From positions 868,001 to 932,000 of the forward strand of contig NZ_CP102664.1 of the NCBI RefSeq assembly GCF_026427355.1: a stretch of DNA of 64,000 nt. The letters are read 5' to 3'. Below the pieces are notes generated by a model. The model saw only the letters and a program-made list of their open reading frames with translations. It did no database searches and was not told the origin of the DNA. This DNA is from Sphingobium sp. JS3065 (GTDB lineage Bacteria; Pseudomonadota; Alphaproteobacteria; Sphingomonadales; Sphingomonadaceae). This document shows, one piece after another, positions 27,189 through 36,257 of the stretch. The translations under genes and the position numbers were made by a program. Positions within the stretch are counted from its first letter, which is position 1. The number at the start of each line of letters is the position of its first letter.

Positions 27189-27950
27189 ATGGATATTTTC
27201 GTCGCCAACGGAACGCACTTCTCAGCACCGTCGAAGATCGCGAGCTATCACGCCAGCGAACACGAAGCACAGATCGCCGCGACCGATATGGTGAACCAGC
27301 TCCGCGCCGACCTCGATGCCGAGGGCTTGCCGCCAGTCGATACGAGCAGCTGGCAATTGGGGCTGGTCGGCGTGCAATTCCGCCACCTCACCGCACAGAG
27401 CATCGAAATTGCCGACATAGACCCCGATGATCTCGCCGAAACCGCAGGCTTCAATGTGTGGATCGAAAAGGCCGAACTCCAGGGGATATCGGTTCTCGCA
27501 CTTAACGATCGGCAACTCTCGACCGTGCTTGCCGCGTTGCGCGACCACCAGCGACGCCACTGTGGGTCCGATCCTGACATTGCCAGCAATCTCGGCCGAC
27601 ACGAACCACTGAACCCGGACGAGATCGAGGATCTTTGCATGCGGATCAATGGCGCCGAGCAGCTCCCTCTCGAAGCCAATATCGTCATCACGCTTGATGG
27701 CGGTCTTGTTCAGGGTGTCGTCGCCGACCGGCCGATCACGGTGCGCATTGTCGATTACGATGTCGAGGGCGCCGATCCCGACGGCCTCCTCATGGTCCCA
27801 CAGGACAATGGCGATCCCGTCTCCGCATCCGTCAGCTGTTGGGCAGTTGAGGGCGCCTGCATTGATCCGGAATGGATAGCCCGCCTCGATGCAGCCAATG
27901 CTGCGGACCACCGAGCCACGAAGCAGATGACGGCGGAATGCCTGCCATGA
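27189..27950 (+). CDS. Acidic hypothetical protein, 253 residues
   Basis: Not recognised. Strongly acidic and predicted soluble, with short helix-rich segments (SKIASYHASEHEAQIAATDMVNQLRADLDAEG) and a central acidic part (IEIADIDPDDLAETAGF). No catalytic or binding motif seen. CGGAG lies eight bases before the start. It ends a three-gene run (26025, 26684, 27189), which is followed by ~167 bases with a GACCC-cttgc-GGGTC hairpin (28063-28077). Confidence 0.58.
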   Translation: MDIFVANGTHFSAPSKIASYHASEHEAQIAATDMVNQLRADLDAEGLPPVDTSSWQLGLVGVQFRHLTAQSIEIADIDPDDLAETAGFNVWIEKAELQGISVLALNDRQLSTVLAALRDHQRRHCGSDPDIASNLGRHEPLNPDEIEDLCMRINGAEQLPLEANIVITLDGGLVQGVVADRPITVRIVDYDVEGADPDGLLMVPQDNGDPVSASVSCWAVEGACIDPEWIARLDAANAADHRATKQMTAECLP

Positions 27951-28117
27951 GCGTTAGCGGAAACCCGCGGTGAATGAGGTCGGCGTCGAATTCGCCTGAA
28001 ATGGCGGTTGAGCCGGCCACCTAGAAATCCTGGTGCGACTGGTCGGACGCGCCGGATCGCATGACCCCTTGCGGGTCGTTTCCGACCGCAGCCCTCTACA
28101 ATCTGGAGAATTTCTGC

Positions 28118-28312
28118 ATGACCACTTCCGATATCGATACCGCAACCGCAGAGCAGCTCGCTCCGGTTGCCTATGCCGCCATTCAGCGTCTCGGTCAGCT
28201 CGGCCGCACGGGCGCTGTCGCGCTCGCCGCCCTGGTCGAAGATGACGACGCCGATTTCGAGGAGGGGGCCTCCTGGATTGGCGATCTCGCCGCCGGAGAC
28301 CTGCGCGAATAG
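28118..28312 (+). CDS. Small acidic protein, 64 residues
   Basis: Unrecognised. The alanine-rich helical first half (TAEQLAPVAYAAIQRLGQLGRTGAVALAALV) is followed by an acidic stretch (EDDDADFEEGASW). Such length and composition suits an adaptor or antidote-like peptide but no family was identified. GGAGA is nine bases before the ATG. A hairpin at 28341-28372 lies after the stop. Confidence 0.5.
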   Translation: MTTSDIDTATAEQLAPVAYAAIQRLGQLGRTGAVALAALVEDDDADFEEGASWIGDLAAGDLRE

Positions 28313-28340
28313 CTCCCCGACACCGACATTCCTTGTTTTC

Positions 28341-28372
28341 CATGAAGCCCGGCCATCGCGCCGGGCTTCATG
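28341..28372 (+). terminator. Hairpin after the 64-residue gene
   Basis: Perfect 13-bp arms CATGAAGCCCGGC (28341-28353) and GCCGGGCTTCATG (28360-28372) with a six-base loop. It is stable and GC-rich but lacks a T-run, so it may be an attenuating or RNA-stabilising hairpin rather than a full intrinsic terminator. Confidence 0.6.
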
Positions 28373-28443
28373 ATTCCGGGGAACACAGATGCACCGCTTC
28401 GCCCCGAAATCTGATGACCGCGGGGCCCTCGAAAGGACGATCG

Positions 28444-29925
28444 ATGATCAGCTTTACCGCAACCTATAGTCCAGAGGACAACAAGATCCGCATTTACGCG
28501 TCATCGCGCCTCGATGCGGAAACCTATGCACAGGTCAAGGAGGCCGGATTCAAATGGGCTCCGAAGCAGGAGCTTTTCGTCGCTCCCAGGTGGACTCCGC
28601 AACGCGAGGACCTGGCCATCAAACTGGCTGGCGAGATCGAGGCGGAAGAGATGACCCTGGCCGAGCGCGCCGCGATGAAAGCTGAACGGCTCGAAGATCT
28701 TGCAGACAAGCGCCATGCGCAATCCAACGCCTTCGCACGCCGCGCAGACGAACTGTCGCAGGCCTTCTATATGGGCCAGCCGATCCTGGTCGGCCATCAT
28801 AGCGAACGTGGGGCGCGCAAGACCCAGGAACGCATGCACTCGGCCATGACGGCGTCCGTAAAGGCGGAAAAAGCGGCAGGCTACTGGCTCGGCCGCGCCA
28901 GCAGCGCCGAGCATTACGCCAGCAGGAAGAATGACCCGCGCGTCCGCGCCAACCGGATCAAGACTTTGCTGGCAGAGCTGCGAGACTTTCAGCGCGGCAT
29001 CAATAGAGCCCATACGGCACTGGCGATCTGGGACGAAATCACGACCGACGAACAGATCCGCGACGCGCTCCGCAACAGGGATTCCCGTGAACTCTGGTCG
29101 GGCTATGATCTCTACTACAAGGTCGACAAGGGCGAGATCGCGCCCGGCGACGCACGGCAACAGTGCATCGACGGGGCAATGGTCACCGTCAATGGCCCCA
29201 ACCGCCGCCGCTGGATCGAGCACATCCTGCACCGGCTCGCGTTCGAGCGTTCCATGCTGGGCGATGTGCCTCGCTATGATGGCGAGTTCACCCCGGTCAT
29301 CATCCAGGCCTTTGCCCGCGAGCATGGCGCCGAAAGCCCCAAATGCACCGTGATCGCTGCGGGCCGTTTCCGGCTCGAAAGCCCGGTTCCGCTTCCGGCG
29401 CATATCGCGTCGGCATCCTCTCTTGAACTGAACCAGGATGACTGGCGCGACCTGATGCAGGCTTGCGGCTACACCGTGCCGGAGAGAAAGGCTCGCCGGG
29501 CGGGTAAGCCGGGCACAGTACCGCTGATCAATCCATCGCGCGAGCAGGCCGAACAACTTCAGGAGATATGGAACCTGCGCATGATCGCAGCCCGCAAGGG
29601 CAAGCAAAGTGCTGCCAAGCCCAACGAAGTCCGTGAGACGGAGCAGGCCTTTTATTCGGCTAATTCAAAGGGCGACTATGACGTGTTCAAAACGGTGGAG
29701 ATAGCTGCCGACGGTCGCCCCGTGCGAATGAAATGGCAGGGGCATGAGCGCGTGCGGTCCGGCGAGCCTGTCGCCCGCATCCGTATCGCTGGGCTCGGCC
29801 TCCAAATGTACCAGCCGGACGCCGTCGTCGTCATCACCGACAAACCGGGCAAGCCGTTGCCGATCGACCTCGACGCTCTGGAAGCCGATGCCCGCCATGC
29901 CGCGGCCGAGGAGGCCGCAGCATGA
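28444..29925 (+). CDS. DUF3560-type protein
   Basis: 493 residues. Residues 1-60 match the DUF3560 N-terminal pattern (SFTATYSPEDNKIRIYASSRLDAETYAQVKEAGFKWAPKQELFVAP). A long helical middle follows (DLADKRHAQSNAFARRADELSQAF, then the AEKAAGYWLGRASSAEHYA segment), and a mixed C-terminal domain. The family is widespread on plasmids and ICEs; its function is not established. The start at 28444 was chosen because a GGACGA site lies upstream; the frame opens at 28333. Its stop overlaps the next start (ATGA at 29922-29925). Confidence 0.78.
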   Translation: MISFTATYSPEDNKIRIYASSRLDAETYAQVKEAGFKWAPKQELFVAPRWTPQREDLAIKLAGEIEAEEMTLAERAAMKAERLEDLADKRHAQSNAFARRADELSQAFYMGQPILVGHHSERGARKTQERMHSAMTASVKAEKAAGYWLGRASSAEHYASRKNDPRVRANRIKTLLAELRDFQRGINRAHTALAIWDEITTDEQIRDALRNRDSRELWSGYDLYYKVDKGEIAPGDARQQCIDGAMVTVNGPNRRRWIEHILHRLAFERSMLGDVPRYDGEFTPVIIQAFAREHGAESPKCTVIAAGRFRLESPVPLPAHIASASSLELNQDDWRDLMQACGYTVPERKARRAGKPGTVPLINPSREQAEQLQEIWNLRMIAARKGKQSAAKPNEVRETEQAFYSANSKGDYDVFKTVEIAADGRPVRMKWQGHERVRSGEPVARIRIAGLGLQMYQPDAVVVITDKPGKPLPIDLDALEADARHAAAEEAAA

Positions 29926-30440
29926 AAACCGGCGTCTCTTCCCGGCCCGCAGAGCCATCACGGATTGCGGTCCAGCCGCGCAGCGTTTTCGCACAGGCTG
30001 AGATCGTGCCCGCTGCGGAAACCCAACGCCGCGTCATGCCGACGGCCAGTGTCGAATCCGCTCTTGAGACCGCTGCCTGCCTCTGGGAGGCTGTGCTGAC
30101 ATTGCGCGATCATCCCAGTTCAGACCCGGGCGCCATCGCCTTGGCGCTGGCCATCTGCGGAACCTGCAATGCGGTCGGCACAGCTGACCTGCGGTTGACA
30201 GTCGTGGGTTGGACCAGCGCGGTCGAGGCGGCGTGGAGCGTGGTTGCCGACAGTTACGATCTGTCTTTCGATTGGGATTACGTGCCAGGCTGGATCATCG
30301 ATCATATCGACTGGTCCGATCCTGCTCATCCCACGATCAGGCCGGAACCCGTGCCGAAAGATCCCGATCGTGCTCCGACCGACGAACCAGTCACCGCCCA
30401 GCCGCCCGCATGGCGGCCGTCTGCCGACGAGGGGAACTGA
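29922..30440 (+). CDS. Hypothetical protein, 172 residues
   Basis: Unrecognised. The first ~45 residues are proline/basic and may be flexible. The core (ETAACLWEAVLTLRDHPSSDPGAIALALAICGTCNAVGTADLRLTVVGWTSAVEAAWSVV) is helical and hydrophobic, probably a packed helical bundle rather than membrane spans. The C-terminus is acidic. Its start overlaps the DUF3560 gene stop in ATGA, so it is translationally coupled and likely a partner. The next gene follows after two bases. Confidence 0.58.
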   Translation: MKTGVSSRPAEPSRIAVQPRSVFAQAEIVPAAETQRRVMPTASVESALETAACLWEAVLTLRDHPSSDPGAIALALAICGTCNAVGTADLRLTVVGWTSAVEAAWSVVADSYDLSFDWDYVPGWIIDHIDWSDPAHPTIRPEPVPKDPDRAPTDEPVTAQPPAWRPSADEGN

Positions 30441-30442
30441 TC

Positions 30443-30883
30443 ATGGGGCGCTCGGTATCCTATCCCAGCGGAGCGCATGTCGCGTTCGCACAGTGGGACG
30501 CGGGCTGGATCGAGGACGATGACGATCCTGACACCCGCCATTTCGATGAACTTGCCGCACAGGACGATTGGGACTTCATCGTCGCGGATTTTCGAGAGCA
30601 GGTGCTCGCACTCTATCCTTCGGCATGGTCCCATGACGGCTGGATCGACCGTGAAGACCGGATTGTCGCCATGAACGGCTATGCCCGCTTCGGCATTTCG
30701 GAATATTGTGGCTGCATCGCATACTGGGTGGTTTTGCGGAACGACATCGACGCCGGCCGGGAAGGGCTGGCAGAACAATGGTTCGACCGGATCGGGCCAA
30801 AATTCGAGCAGCGGTTCGCGACGCTTGTCCGTCTGGGCAGCTTCTCCAACGGAGAGTCCGTCTATCGGCGCATCGCCGCCTGA
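30443..30883 (+). CDS. Acidic hypothetical protein, 146 residues
   Basis: Unrecognised. Acidic at the N-terminus (WIEDDDDPDTRHFDELAAQDDWDFIVADF), then a helix-rich middle (REQVLALYPSAWSHDGW) and a cysteine pair (SEYCGCIAYW). The start at 30443 (GGAA nine bases upstream, after the previous stop) is far better than any upstream codon of the long overlapping frame. It ends before the G/A-rich leader of the GHKL gene, so it is the last of the 28444-30443 operon. Confidence 0.58.
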   Translation: MGRSVSYPSGAHVAFAQWDAGWIEDDDDPDTRHFDELAAQDDWDFIVADFREQVLALYPSAWSHDGWIDREDRIVAMNGYARFGISEYCGCIAYWVVLRNDIDAGREGLAEQWFDRIGPKFEQRFATLVRLGSFSNGESVYRRIAA

Positions 30884-30971
30884 CTGCCCGGTCAGCCGAT
30901 CCCATTTTCGCCCATTCCTCGATCGCAGGATTCCGTCGACTTCCCGCGTCTCGACCGCGCAATTGCGCCAT

Positions 30972-31031
30972 GAAGGGGAGGGGGCGGGATGTGGGAGCGA
31001 CGATGAGATCGCTGCATTTCCGGAGACTCAC
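30972..31031 (+). promoter_or_regulatory. G/A-rich hairpin leader (copy 5)
   Basis: Purine tract 30972-30997, hairpin AGCGA (30996-31000) with TCGCT (31009-31013), then CGGAGA and the ATG at 31032. Confidence 0.4.
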
Positions 31032-32732
31032 ATGACTTTCCCCACCACTATCCAAACCACGGTCGGAGATTCCCTGCTGACAAGGATCACAAGGTTTTTT
31101 GACGGATCGGTCTCTGCGTGTCTCATCGAGGCCATCCAGAACGCACGCCGGGCTGGCGCCACCCGGATCGATATTTCCCGGATCGAGAGCGATCGGGGGC
31201 CTGTGCTGCGTATTCGTGACGACGGGTGCGGCATCGCCGATCCGGTCAAGTTCCTGACGCTGGGCGACTCCGGTTGGGATGAGAAGATCGCCCGATCCGA
31301 AGATCCAGCGGGCATGGGCGTATTCAGCCTTGCGGGGCGCCATGTCACGGTCCGTTCCCACGCGGCCGAACTGGACGCGGCCTGGCAGGTGACCATCACC
31401 CCCGACGCCTGGGAAAGCGGCATGCCGCTCGATCTTGCGCCGACGGCCATCGACAAGGGCACCGAGATCGAGGTCGACATGGCCGAAGACTGGGTGAACG
31501 CACTCGAGCAGGCAGTGAAGGACGCCGCGCGCTTCTGCCCGGTGCCGGTCTGGCTCGACGGCAAGAGGCAACCCCACGAAAGCTTCCTCGCCGGTGCGGC
31601 GCGCGTCGAGAAATGGAACGGGTGCAACATCGGCATCTACAGCGACACCATTCATGTTCCACGCGAATTGGCGCGGATCAACTTCCATGGTCTCACGGTG
31701 CCTTGCCGGCTGCCGCATATCCATGACGGGGATGGAGATCCTGGCTGGTATGCCAAGGTCGACATCATAGATGCAGGCCACCTGCAACTCGTGCTACCTG
31801 CACGCAAGGAAATGGTGCAGGGGCCCGCGCTCGAGGCGTTGCACGAGGCCTGCGAGGCGGCGATCTTCCGCACTATCGCCCACAAGGGTCACCATCGGCT
31901 GTCCCATGCCCATTGGCTGCGGGCCAAGGCGCTCGGCGTGTTCCTCCCTGAAGCCGCGCCCTGGCTCTCGGCCTGGACGCCGCGCACCGCGGAAGCGGAT
32001 AGCACCATGTTCGGCGAGCGGGTGGCGGGTGAACCGATGATCCTGATGCCGACCGACCAGGCCCATATCGAGCAGTGCGCCGCGCGCGCCCTCGCGTCGG
32101 GACAATTGCACGGCGCGACCCCGGTCGAGCCCGTCGACGATTTCGCGGGATACGCCTGGTATGATCAACTTCCGCGCGTGCTCGGATGGTCCTTCCGGGT
32201 CGACCGGGGCGAGGGCGACGTCTTCGACTATGCGGCTGATACGCAGCTGTCGCAGGTCCTGGTCTCCGGGCGCGTCGACGCGATCGAACTCGAAATCGCC
32301 ATGCAGGCGTCAGCCGTTTCCGAGGAACCTGCCGAAATCCTCTCGCTGCCTGCGGATGTGCTGATCGTTCCCGATGACTGCTCGACCGAATTGGAGAACG
32401 TCGCCATCCTGCTCAGCGCCGACTGTACGATCACACCCAGCGAACTCGCCTGGCTGCTCGAAGCCGCCTGCTTCTACCACGTCGACGATTGTGATGCCGA
32501 CAGCTATCATACCCAGCAGGCGGCATTCGACATGCAGGCGCGCTTTACCGCGAACATGTTGCTGCTCGGCGAAGATGCCGCGGTCCTCGAACGAGTCCGC
32601 GAGGCGATCCGCGAGCATGTCGCCTGGCTGATCCCCAAGGATCGGGCAATCCGGATGCAGGCTGTCAATTATCTGGTCGAGGCCAGCTTCGCGGACAATG
32701 ACGACGAGGCCGCTCTCAGCGCCGCCGAATAA
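31032..32732 (+). CDS. GHKL-type ATPase (HSP90/MutL/MORC-like fold)
   Basis: 566 residues. The N-terminal 150 residues hold the ATP-binding Bergerat fold: N-box helix with EAIQN at 33-37, G1 box DDGCG at 63-67, and G2 GMGVFSLAG near 94-102. This is the HATPase_c/GHKL superfamily. The rest has no recognisable partner domain: a second alpha/beta portion (~150-300) and a large acidic C-terminus (SLPADVLIVPDDCSTELENVAILLS). There is no histidine-kinase phosphoacceptor or Toprim. Plasmid-encoded GHKL ATPases can belong to defence or DNA-handling systems, but the role is unknown. The start at 31032 follows the leader's GGAGA. Confidence 0.72.
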   Translation: MTFPTTIQTTVGDSLLTRITRFFDGSVSACLIEAIQNARRAGATRIDISRIESDRGPVLRIRDDGCGIADPVKFLTLGDSGWDEKIARSEDPAGMGVFSLAGRHVTVRSHAAELDAAWQVTITPDAWESGMPLDLAPTAIDKGTEIEVDMAEDWVNALEQAVKDAARFCPVPVWLDGKRQPHESFLAGAARVEKWNGCNIGIYSDTIHVPRELARINFHGLTVPCRLPHIHDGDGDPGWYAKVDIIDAGHLQLVLPARKEMVQGPALEALHEACEAAIFRTIAHKGHHRLSHAHWLRAKALGVFLPEAAPWLSAWTPRTAEADSTMFGERVAGEPMILMPTDQAHIEQCAARALASGQLHGATPVEPVDDFAGYAWYDQLPRVLGWSFRVDRGEGDVFDYAADTQLSQVLVSGRVDAIELEIAMQASAVSEEPAEILSLPADVLIVPDDCSTELENVAILLSADCTITPSELAWLLEAACFYHVDDCDADSYHTQQAAFDMQARFTANMLLLGEDAAVLERVREAIREHVAWLIPKDRAIRMQAVNYLVEASFADNDDEAALSAAE

Positions 32733-32806
32733 CCCATTCTCTTTCCGGCCTGCCCGGCGCGTCATCACGCGCGCCGCGGCACGCCATGTCCATGAGGAAT
32801 CGTCCC

Positions 32807-33397
32807 ATGACCCAGGCTCTGCCATTCAGGAAGATTTTCGACGGCGTCGCGACGCGCGAGCAGATGTTCGAACTGTTCAACCGCGTTCCCGATTGCCCGT
32901 TCGAGGATCGCATTTCGGGGAAGGCATTTGAGAATACATGGTTCGAGATTGAACTCGAATCCTACGAATCCATGCTCGGGGAACTGCCGCCGCTCTTCAT
33001 GCGCGCCGGGATGTTCGCCTGGTCTGAACTCAAGGCCGGTTTCGTCGGTTCGGTCTTCTTCGCCATCACGATCGGACGCAAGCGCTGGTTTACCGGTTAT
33101 TGCAATCTTGGAGATCGCCATAGCCCCGACGCGATGCGGGCGGCAATCATAGCCCATGAGACAGCCGCCGCTCGGGGCATGAACCGCGAGCAGAAGCTCG
33201 AACTGATCTGGTCGCGCACGCACGCTGATTTTCGTGGTCTTGCAGGCGAGGCCGATCCCGATGCGTGGCCCCCGGAAGACCGGGGCAAACGCACGATCGT
33301 CATTTGTGAACCGGACGGCGGTTCCGCTTTGAAACTGCTCGAACGCCTTACCGATGATGAGATCGACCACCGGCTGCCGTCCGGGCCGGCGATCTAG
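32807..33397 (+). CDS. Hypothetical protein, 196 residues
   Basis: Unrecognised, mixed helix/strand protein. The N-terminus (PFRKIFDGVATREQMFELFNRVPDCPFEDR) is helical. A hydrophobic beta region and FFAITIGRKRWFTGYCNL follow, then a charged helix (SRTHADFRGLAGEADPDAWPPEDRGKR). It has no recognised motif. GAGGA lies seven bases before the start at 32807; an upstream in-frame ATG at 32786 is possible but lacks a ribosome binding site. It follows the GHKL gene by 74 bases. Confidence 0.55.
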   Translation: MTQALPFRKIFDGVATREQMFELFNRVPDCPFEDRISGKAFENTWFEIELESYESMLGELPPLFMRAGMFAWSELKAGFVGSVFFAITIGRKRWFTGYCNLGDRHSPDAMRAAIIAHETAAARGMNREQKLELIWSRTHADFRGLAGEADPDAWPPEDRGKRTIVICEPDGGSALKLLERLTDDEIDHRLPSGPAI

Positions 33398-33440
33398 CCT
33401 GCCGGGTGCTGTTCCATCCTTTCCATCCAGGAGCTGAAAG

Positions 33441-33977
33441 ATGGCCAATCACTATCTGCAAACGGCGTTCGCCATTCCGCTGATGCCGCAGGAAGCAATC
33501 CTGCTCAAGGAATGCTTCGCCGTATCGACCCAACTGTCCAGCGACTTCGCCGAACTCTCGTCTAACGGGATGCAAGCGGTGAAGACCTATTACGCGTCGC
33601 TTAGCGAGGGATTCAGGAACACCTTCCCGAACAAACCGGAGGAGGAAGATCCTTTCGCGGACTTTCTCGATCTCTGGTCGGATCCGGGCTTTCCCGAGTT
33701 CGATGCCGATCTCATCATTCAAGGCGACCCGGAGGCCAAGACACAGTTCGCGTTCATCAGCGGCCATGAAGCCGACGTTCCGGCCCTCGCATCGCTGATC
33801 CAGAAAGTCTGCAAATCCGCGCTGCCGTTCGGCTTTCAATGGGCGGAGGTGGCCGACAAGGACATCGCTGACGGTTTCGGAGGCGGCTACTATGTCGTCA
33901 CCGATACCGAGATATTCGGCGGCTCGACCCGGTGGCTCATGAAGGAGACGCTGCAAACCTTGCGGGCAGGAGCATGA
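33441..33977 (+). CDS. Hypothetical protein, 178 residues
   Basis: Unrecognised. The sequence is helix-rich at the start (LMPQEAILLKECFAVSTQLSSDFAELSSNGMQAVKTYYASLSEGF), followed by an acidic part (NKPEEEDPFADFLDLWSDPGFPEFDADLI) and a beta region (AKTQFAFISGHEADVPALASLIQ). The end (YYVVTDTEIFGGSTRWLMKETLQTLRAGA) is compact. GGAGC lies upstream of the ATG. It probably forms an operon with 33980, whose start is only three bases after the stop. Confidence 0.58.
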   Translation: MANHYLQTAFAIPLMPQEAILLKECFAVSTQLSSDFAELSSNGMQAVKTYYASLSEGFRNTFPNKPEEEDPFADFLDLWSDPGFPEFDADLIIQGDPEAKTQFAFISGHEADVPALASLIQKVCKSALPFGFQWAEVADKDIADGFGGGYYVVTDTEIFGGSTRWLMKETLQTLRAGA

Positions 33978-33979
33978 TC

Positions 33980-34450
33980 ATGGCGGAACGCATCAACGCA
34001 CGCGTCACCCTCCATGTCGAGGTGTTCGACGCCAAGGAGCTCTGGCAGCACGCATACGGGACCTACGAGGAGCAGAACGGCACAGCCGATCAGGGCGACT
34101 TCGAGGAGATGTACGGGACCGAGGACGATCCCGACATCGGGGAATGCATTCGCATGATCTTCGATCCGGGTGAAAGCCCGCCCTGCCTCCAGATCGAGGA
34201 TAGCTCGGTCGAGGTTACGCTTGTGCTGTTGGAAAACCGATATCCGCTCTTCATCGCAGATCGCGGCGAGCCTGGGATCATAAGCGCCGAGCCTAAAGGC
34301 GCGCATCACCCCGAATATGGCGACGCGCTCGATATGATCGAGCCGGATACCGAGAGGGTATTCGCGCGATCGCAGGAGTGCCTCGACCACCATAGCAACC
34401 CGGCGCAATGGATCGAGAGCGTCCGGGCCAGGATGATGAAGCGGCTCTGA
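33980..34450 (+). CDS. Acidic hypothetical protein, 156 residues
   Basis: Unrecognised. Acidic overall, with an N-terminal strand (RVTLHVEVFDAKELWQHAYGTYEEQ), acidic DEEM-type stretches (QGDFEEMYGTEDDPDIGEC) and a helical C-terminus. An overlapping alternative start is ATG at 33974, but AGGAG spaces better to 33980. It is coupled to 33441 and followed by 84 bases before the next gene. Confidence 0.55.
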   Translation: MAERINARVTLHVEVFDAKELWQHAYGTYEEQNGTADQGDFEEMYGTEDDPDIGECIRMIFDPGESPPCLQIEDSSVEVTLVLLENRYPLFIADRGEPGIISAEPKGAHHPEYGDALDMIEPDTERVFARSQECLDHHSNPAQWIESVRARMMKRL

Positions 34451-34534
34451 GGCCGCCAACAATCCGTCCATCCCCGACATAGCACCGGACACCTCGTGCG
34501 CCGCGTCCGGTCGCGCCCGCGAAGGAGATTTTCG

Positions 34535-34963
34535 ATGAACGACGATCAATTCGACGCGCTGGTCGATGACGCTACCCATGCGGTCAACGACCTCATTCCC
34601 GACACTGTGCTGGACGGTCTTCGCGATAGTGAAAGGTCGGATCTGCTTTTCCAGATCAATGACGCGCTGACGCCGATTCTGCGCGAGGTAATCGACAGGA
34701 CCGACAGCGGCAGCGACAATCCGACCCGCTCCAGCACGATTGCTGCTCTGATCTCCGAGCTGCTGGAAACCCATGCCCAAAAGTGTGACGAGGGCGGCGA
34801 TTGTGCCAATGACCGCCCGCGGCATGTGATCTCGGAAGTTTACGGAACCAGCGCCAATATCGACAGCCTCGCGATCTGCGAGATCGAAATGGGCACGCAA
34901 ATCTACCTCGTTCTGGACGATCATTCCGCCTTCCGCATCGCCGTGGAGGCGGTCTCCCCATGA
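34535..34963 (+). CDS. Hypothetical protein, 142 residues
   Basis: Unrecognised and acidic, with a helical first half (DQFDALVDDATHAVNDLIPDTVLDGLRDSERSDLLFQINDALTPILREVID). A cysteine pair occurs in a polar middle (QKCDEGGDCANDRPRH), and a hydrophobic beta end follows (LAICEIEMGTQIYLVLDDHSAFRIAVEAV). AAGGAG lies nine bases before the start at 34535. It overlaps the next gene by four bases (ATGA 34960-34963). Confidence 0.55.
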   Translation: MNDDQFDALVDDATHAVNDLIPDTVLDGLRDSERSDLLFQINDALTPILREVIDRTDSGSDNPTRSSTIAALISELLETHAQKCDEGGDCANDRPRHVISEVYGTSANIDSLAICEIEMGTQIYLVLDDHSAFRIAVEAVSP

Positions 34964-35160
34964 TCGAGATGCACTTGGCGCTTAGCGCGCTCAGGCGAGT
35001 AGCGCTCGTTTCTACCCAGAGCGAACTCGATGCTGCCAGGATGGAAGCCGCCGATATCCTCGATCAGGCCGGTTGGGAGAAATCGGCTCGCATCGTGATC
35101 GACAGCATCGGTCGCCCGGTTGCCTCCGACGATCAGGAAGGCCCGTCCCGACAAGGCTGA
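34960..35160 (+). CDS. Small hypothetical protein, 66 residues
   Basis: Unrecognised short helical protein (EMHLALSALRRVALVSTQSELDAARMEAADILDQAGWEKS). Its start overlaps the preceding stop in ATGA, so it depends on translation of 34535. Small size and coupling suggest an accessory subunit, but nothing specific can be said. The next gene begins 67 bases later with its own GGAGG. Confidence 0.5.
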   Translation: MIEMHLALSALRRVALVSTQSELDAARMEAADILDQAGWEKSARIVIDSIGRPVASDDQEGPSRQG

Positions 35161-35227
35161 TCCCGCATCGGCTATGCCTGCCTACCGGGCAGCAAAGCTG
35201 CCTCACCTCAACATCATGGAGGATATC

Positions 35228-35416
35228 ATGGCCCAACTCTCTCCCCTTCGCGAGCGTTTGGCGAGCGCCGAGCACGCATATGCCTGCGCGATTCAGCGCC
35301 GCAGCGCCACCGGCCGCAACCAGTATGTCATCCGCACCGGCAGCCCGCTCCAGCCGTTCCGCGTCACGGAGACCCGGCCGGCGAGGGACGAAAATCTCGT
35401 TCTGCACGTCGCCTGA
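35228..35416 (+). CDS. Small hypothetical protein, 62 residues
   Basis: Unrecognised. Basic and probably soluble: helical start (SPLRERLASAEHAYACAIQRRSATGRNQYVI) and a short beta end. The start at 35228 was chosen because GGAGG lies five bases upstream; the in-frame ATG at 35120 has no site. It is followed after 28 bases by 35445. Confidence 0.5.
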   Translation: MAQLSPLRERLASAEHAYACAIQRRSATGRNQYVIRTGSPLQPFRVTETRPARDENLVLHVA

Positions 35417-35444
35417 GACAAATCCTATCGTCGAGGAGGCGCCA

Positions 35445-35639
35445 ATGAACGCTGCCGATCGATACCCGATCGAGCCGGGTATGTGGATCAGGACCGAGGA
35501 AAACGAGAAGCTCTTCTTCCTGCGATATTCATCGACCGGCCATTGGGGCTTCTTTTCCGAGGAGCGTCATCACACCGCGCGGGAATACAAGCTCCCGCTC
35601 GCGGGCCTCAAACCCTGGCACAAGGAACGCCGCCCATGA
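35445..35639 (+). CDS. Small hypothetical protein, 64 residues
   Basis: Unrecognised. A compact beta-rich sequence (YPIEPGMWIRTEENEKLFFLRYSSTGHWGFFSEERHH) with aromatic residues, of the kind found in small barrel folds; no motif. GGAGG lies eight bases before the ATG. It overlaps the following gene by four bases (ATGA 35636-35639), so the two are coupled. Confidence 0.5.
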   Translation: MNAADRYPIEPGMWIRTEENEKLFFLRYSSTGHWGFFSEERHHTAREYKLPLAGLKPWHKERRP

Positions 35640-36184
35640 AAACGCACGCGATGGCGAGCGGCCTTCGGGTCACTCTCAGCAAGACCGAACTGCAGGCATT
35701 GCTTGCGCTCGCGCGATACGGCGCTGAACAGATTGCGGCCGCGCACCACTCTTATATCGTGCCCAAGCGACAGGAAGCCGTGGCGGCCGGCGTCATCCAG
35801 GGCCTCGAACAGGGTCTGTCGTCGGTCCGCTGGAAACAGGCGGAGGCCAAGGCAAGACGCGACGCACCGAAACGCGAGGCCGAGCGGCGTGCAACGCGCG
35901 AGCATCATGCCCAGATCGACGGCTATACCGTTTGGGGGATGTTGAGTGACTGGACCGATCTCTCCGATGACCCCGACCGGCGCCAGTGGGCGGACCTGTT
36001 AAATCCTCTGACCGAAGCGCGTGAGCAGGCAGAAATTCGCCGGAATGTCTGGCGGATATACATCAGCAAGGGCAGCGCGGCGGCGGACGATCTCATCGTC
36101 TATCCGGGCGATTGCACGCAAACCGCCGATCGTCAGGAAATCGAGGTGCTCGCCCGACGGATCATCGCGCAACATCGAGAATGA
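35636..36184 (+). CDS. Hypothetical protein, 182 residues, helical
   Basis: Unrecognised. The first ~100 residues are helical, with a lysine/arginine-rich part that could be coiled coil (RWKQAEAKARRDAPKREAERRATREHHAQ). The C-terminal ~80 are charged and mixed. No catalytic motif. The start is the ATG at 35636 overlapping the previous stop. The next gene is preceded by a G/A-rich segment (36258-36278), a weaker member of the repeated leader. Confidence 0.55.
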   Translation: MKTHAMASGLRVTLSKTELQALLALARYGAEQIAAAHHSYIVPKRQEAVAAGVIQGLEQGLSSVRWKQAEAKARRDAPKREAERRATREHHAQIDGYTVWGMLSDWTDLSDDPDRRQWADLLNPLTEAREQAEIRRNVWRIYISKGSAAADDLIVYPGDCTQTADRQEIEVLARRIIAQHRE

Positions 36185-36257
36185 CGGGATCGCGCCGGCA
36201 AGATATGCGCGCGCCCTCGGAGGGGACCACAGGATCGGCCATTGCGAAAGGGCCCGC

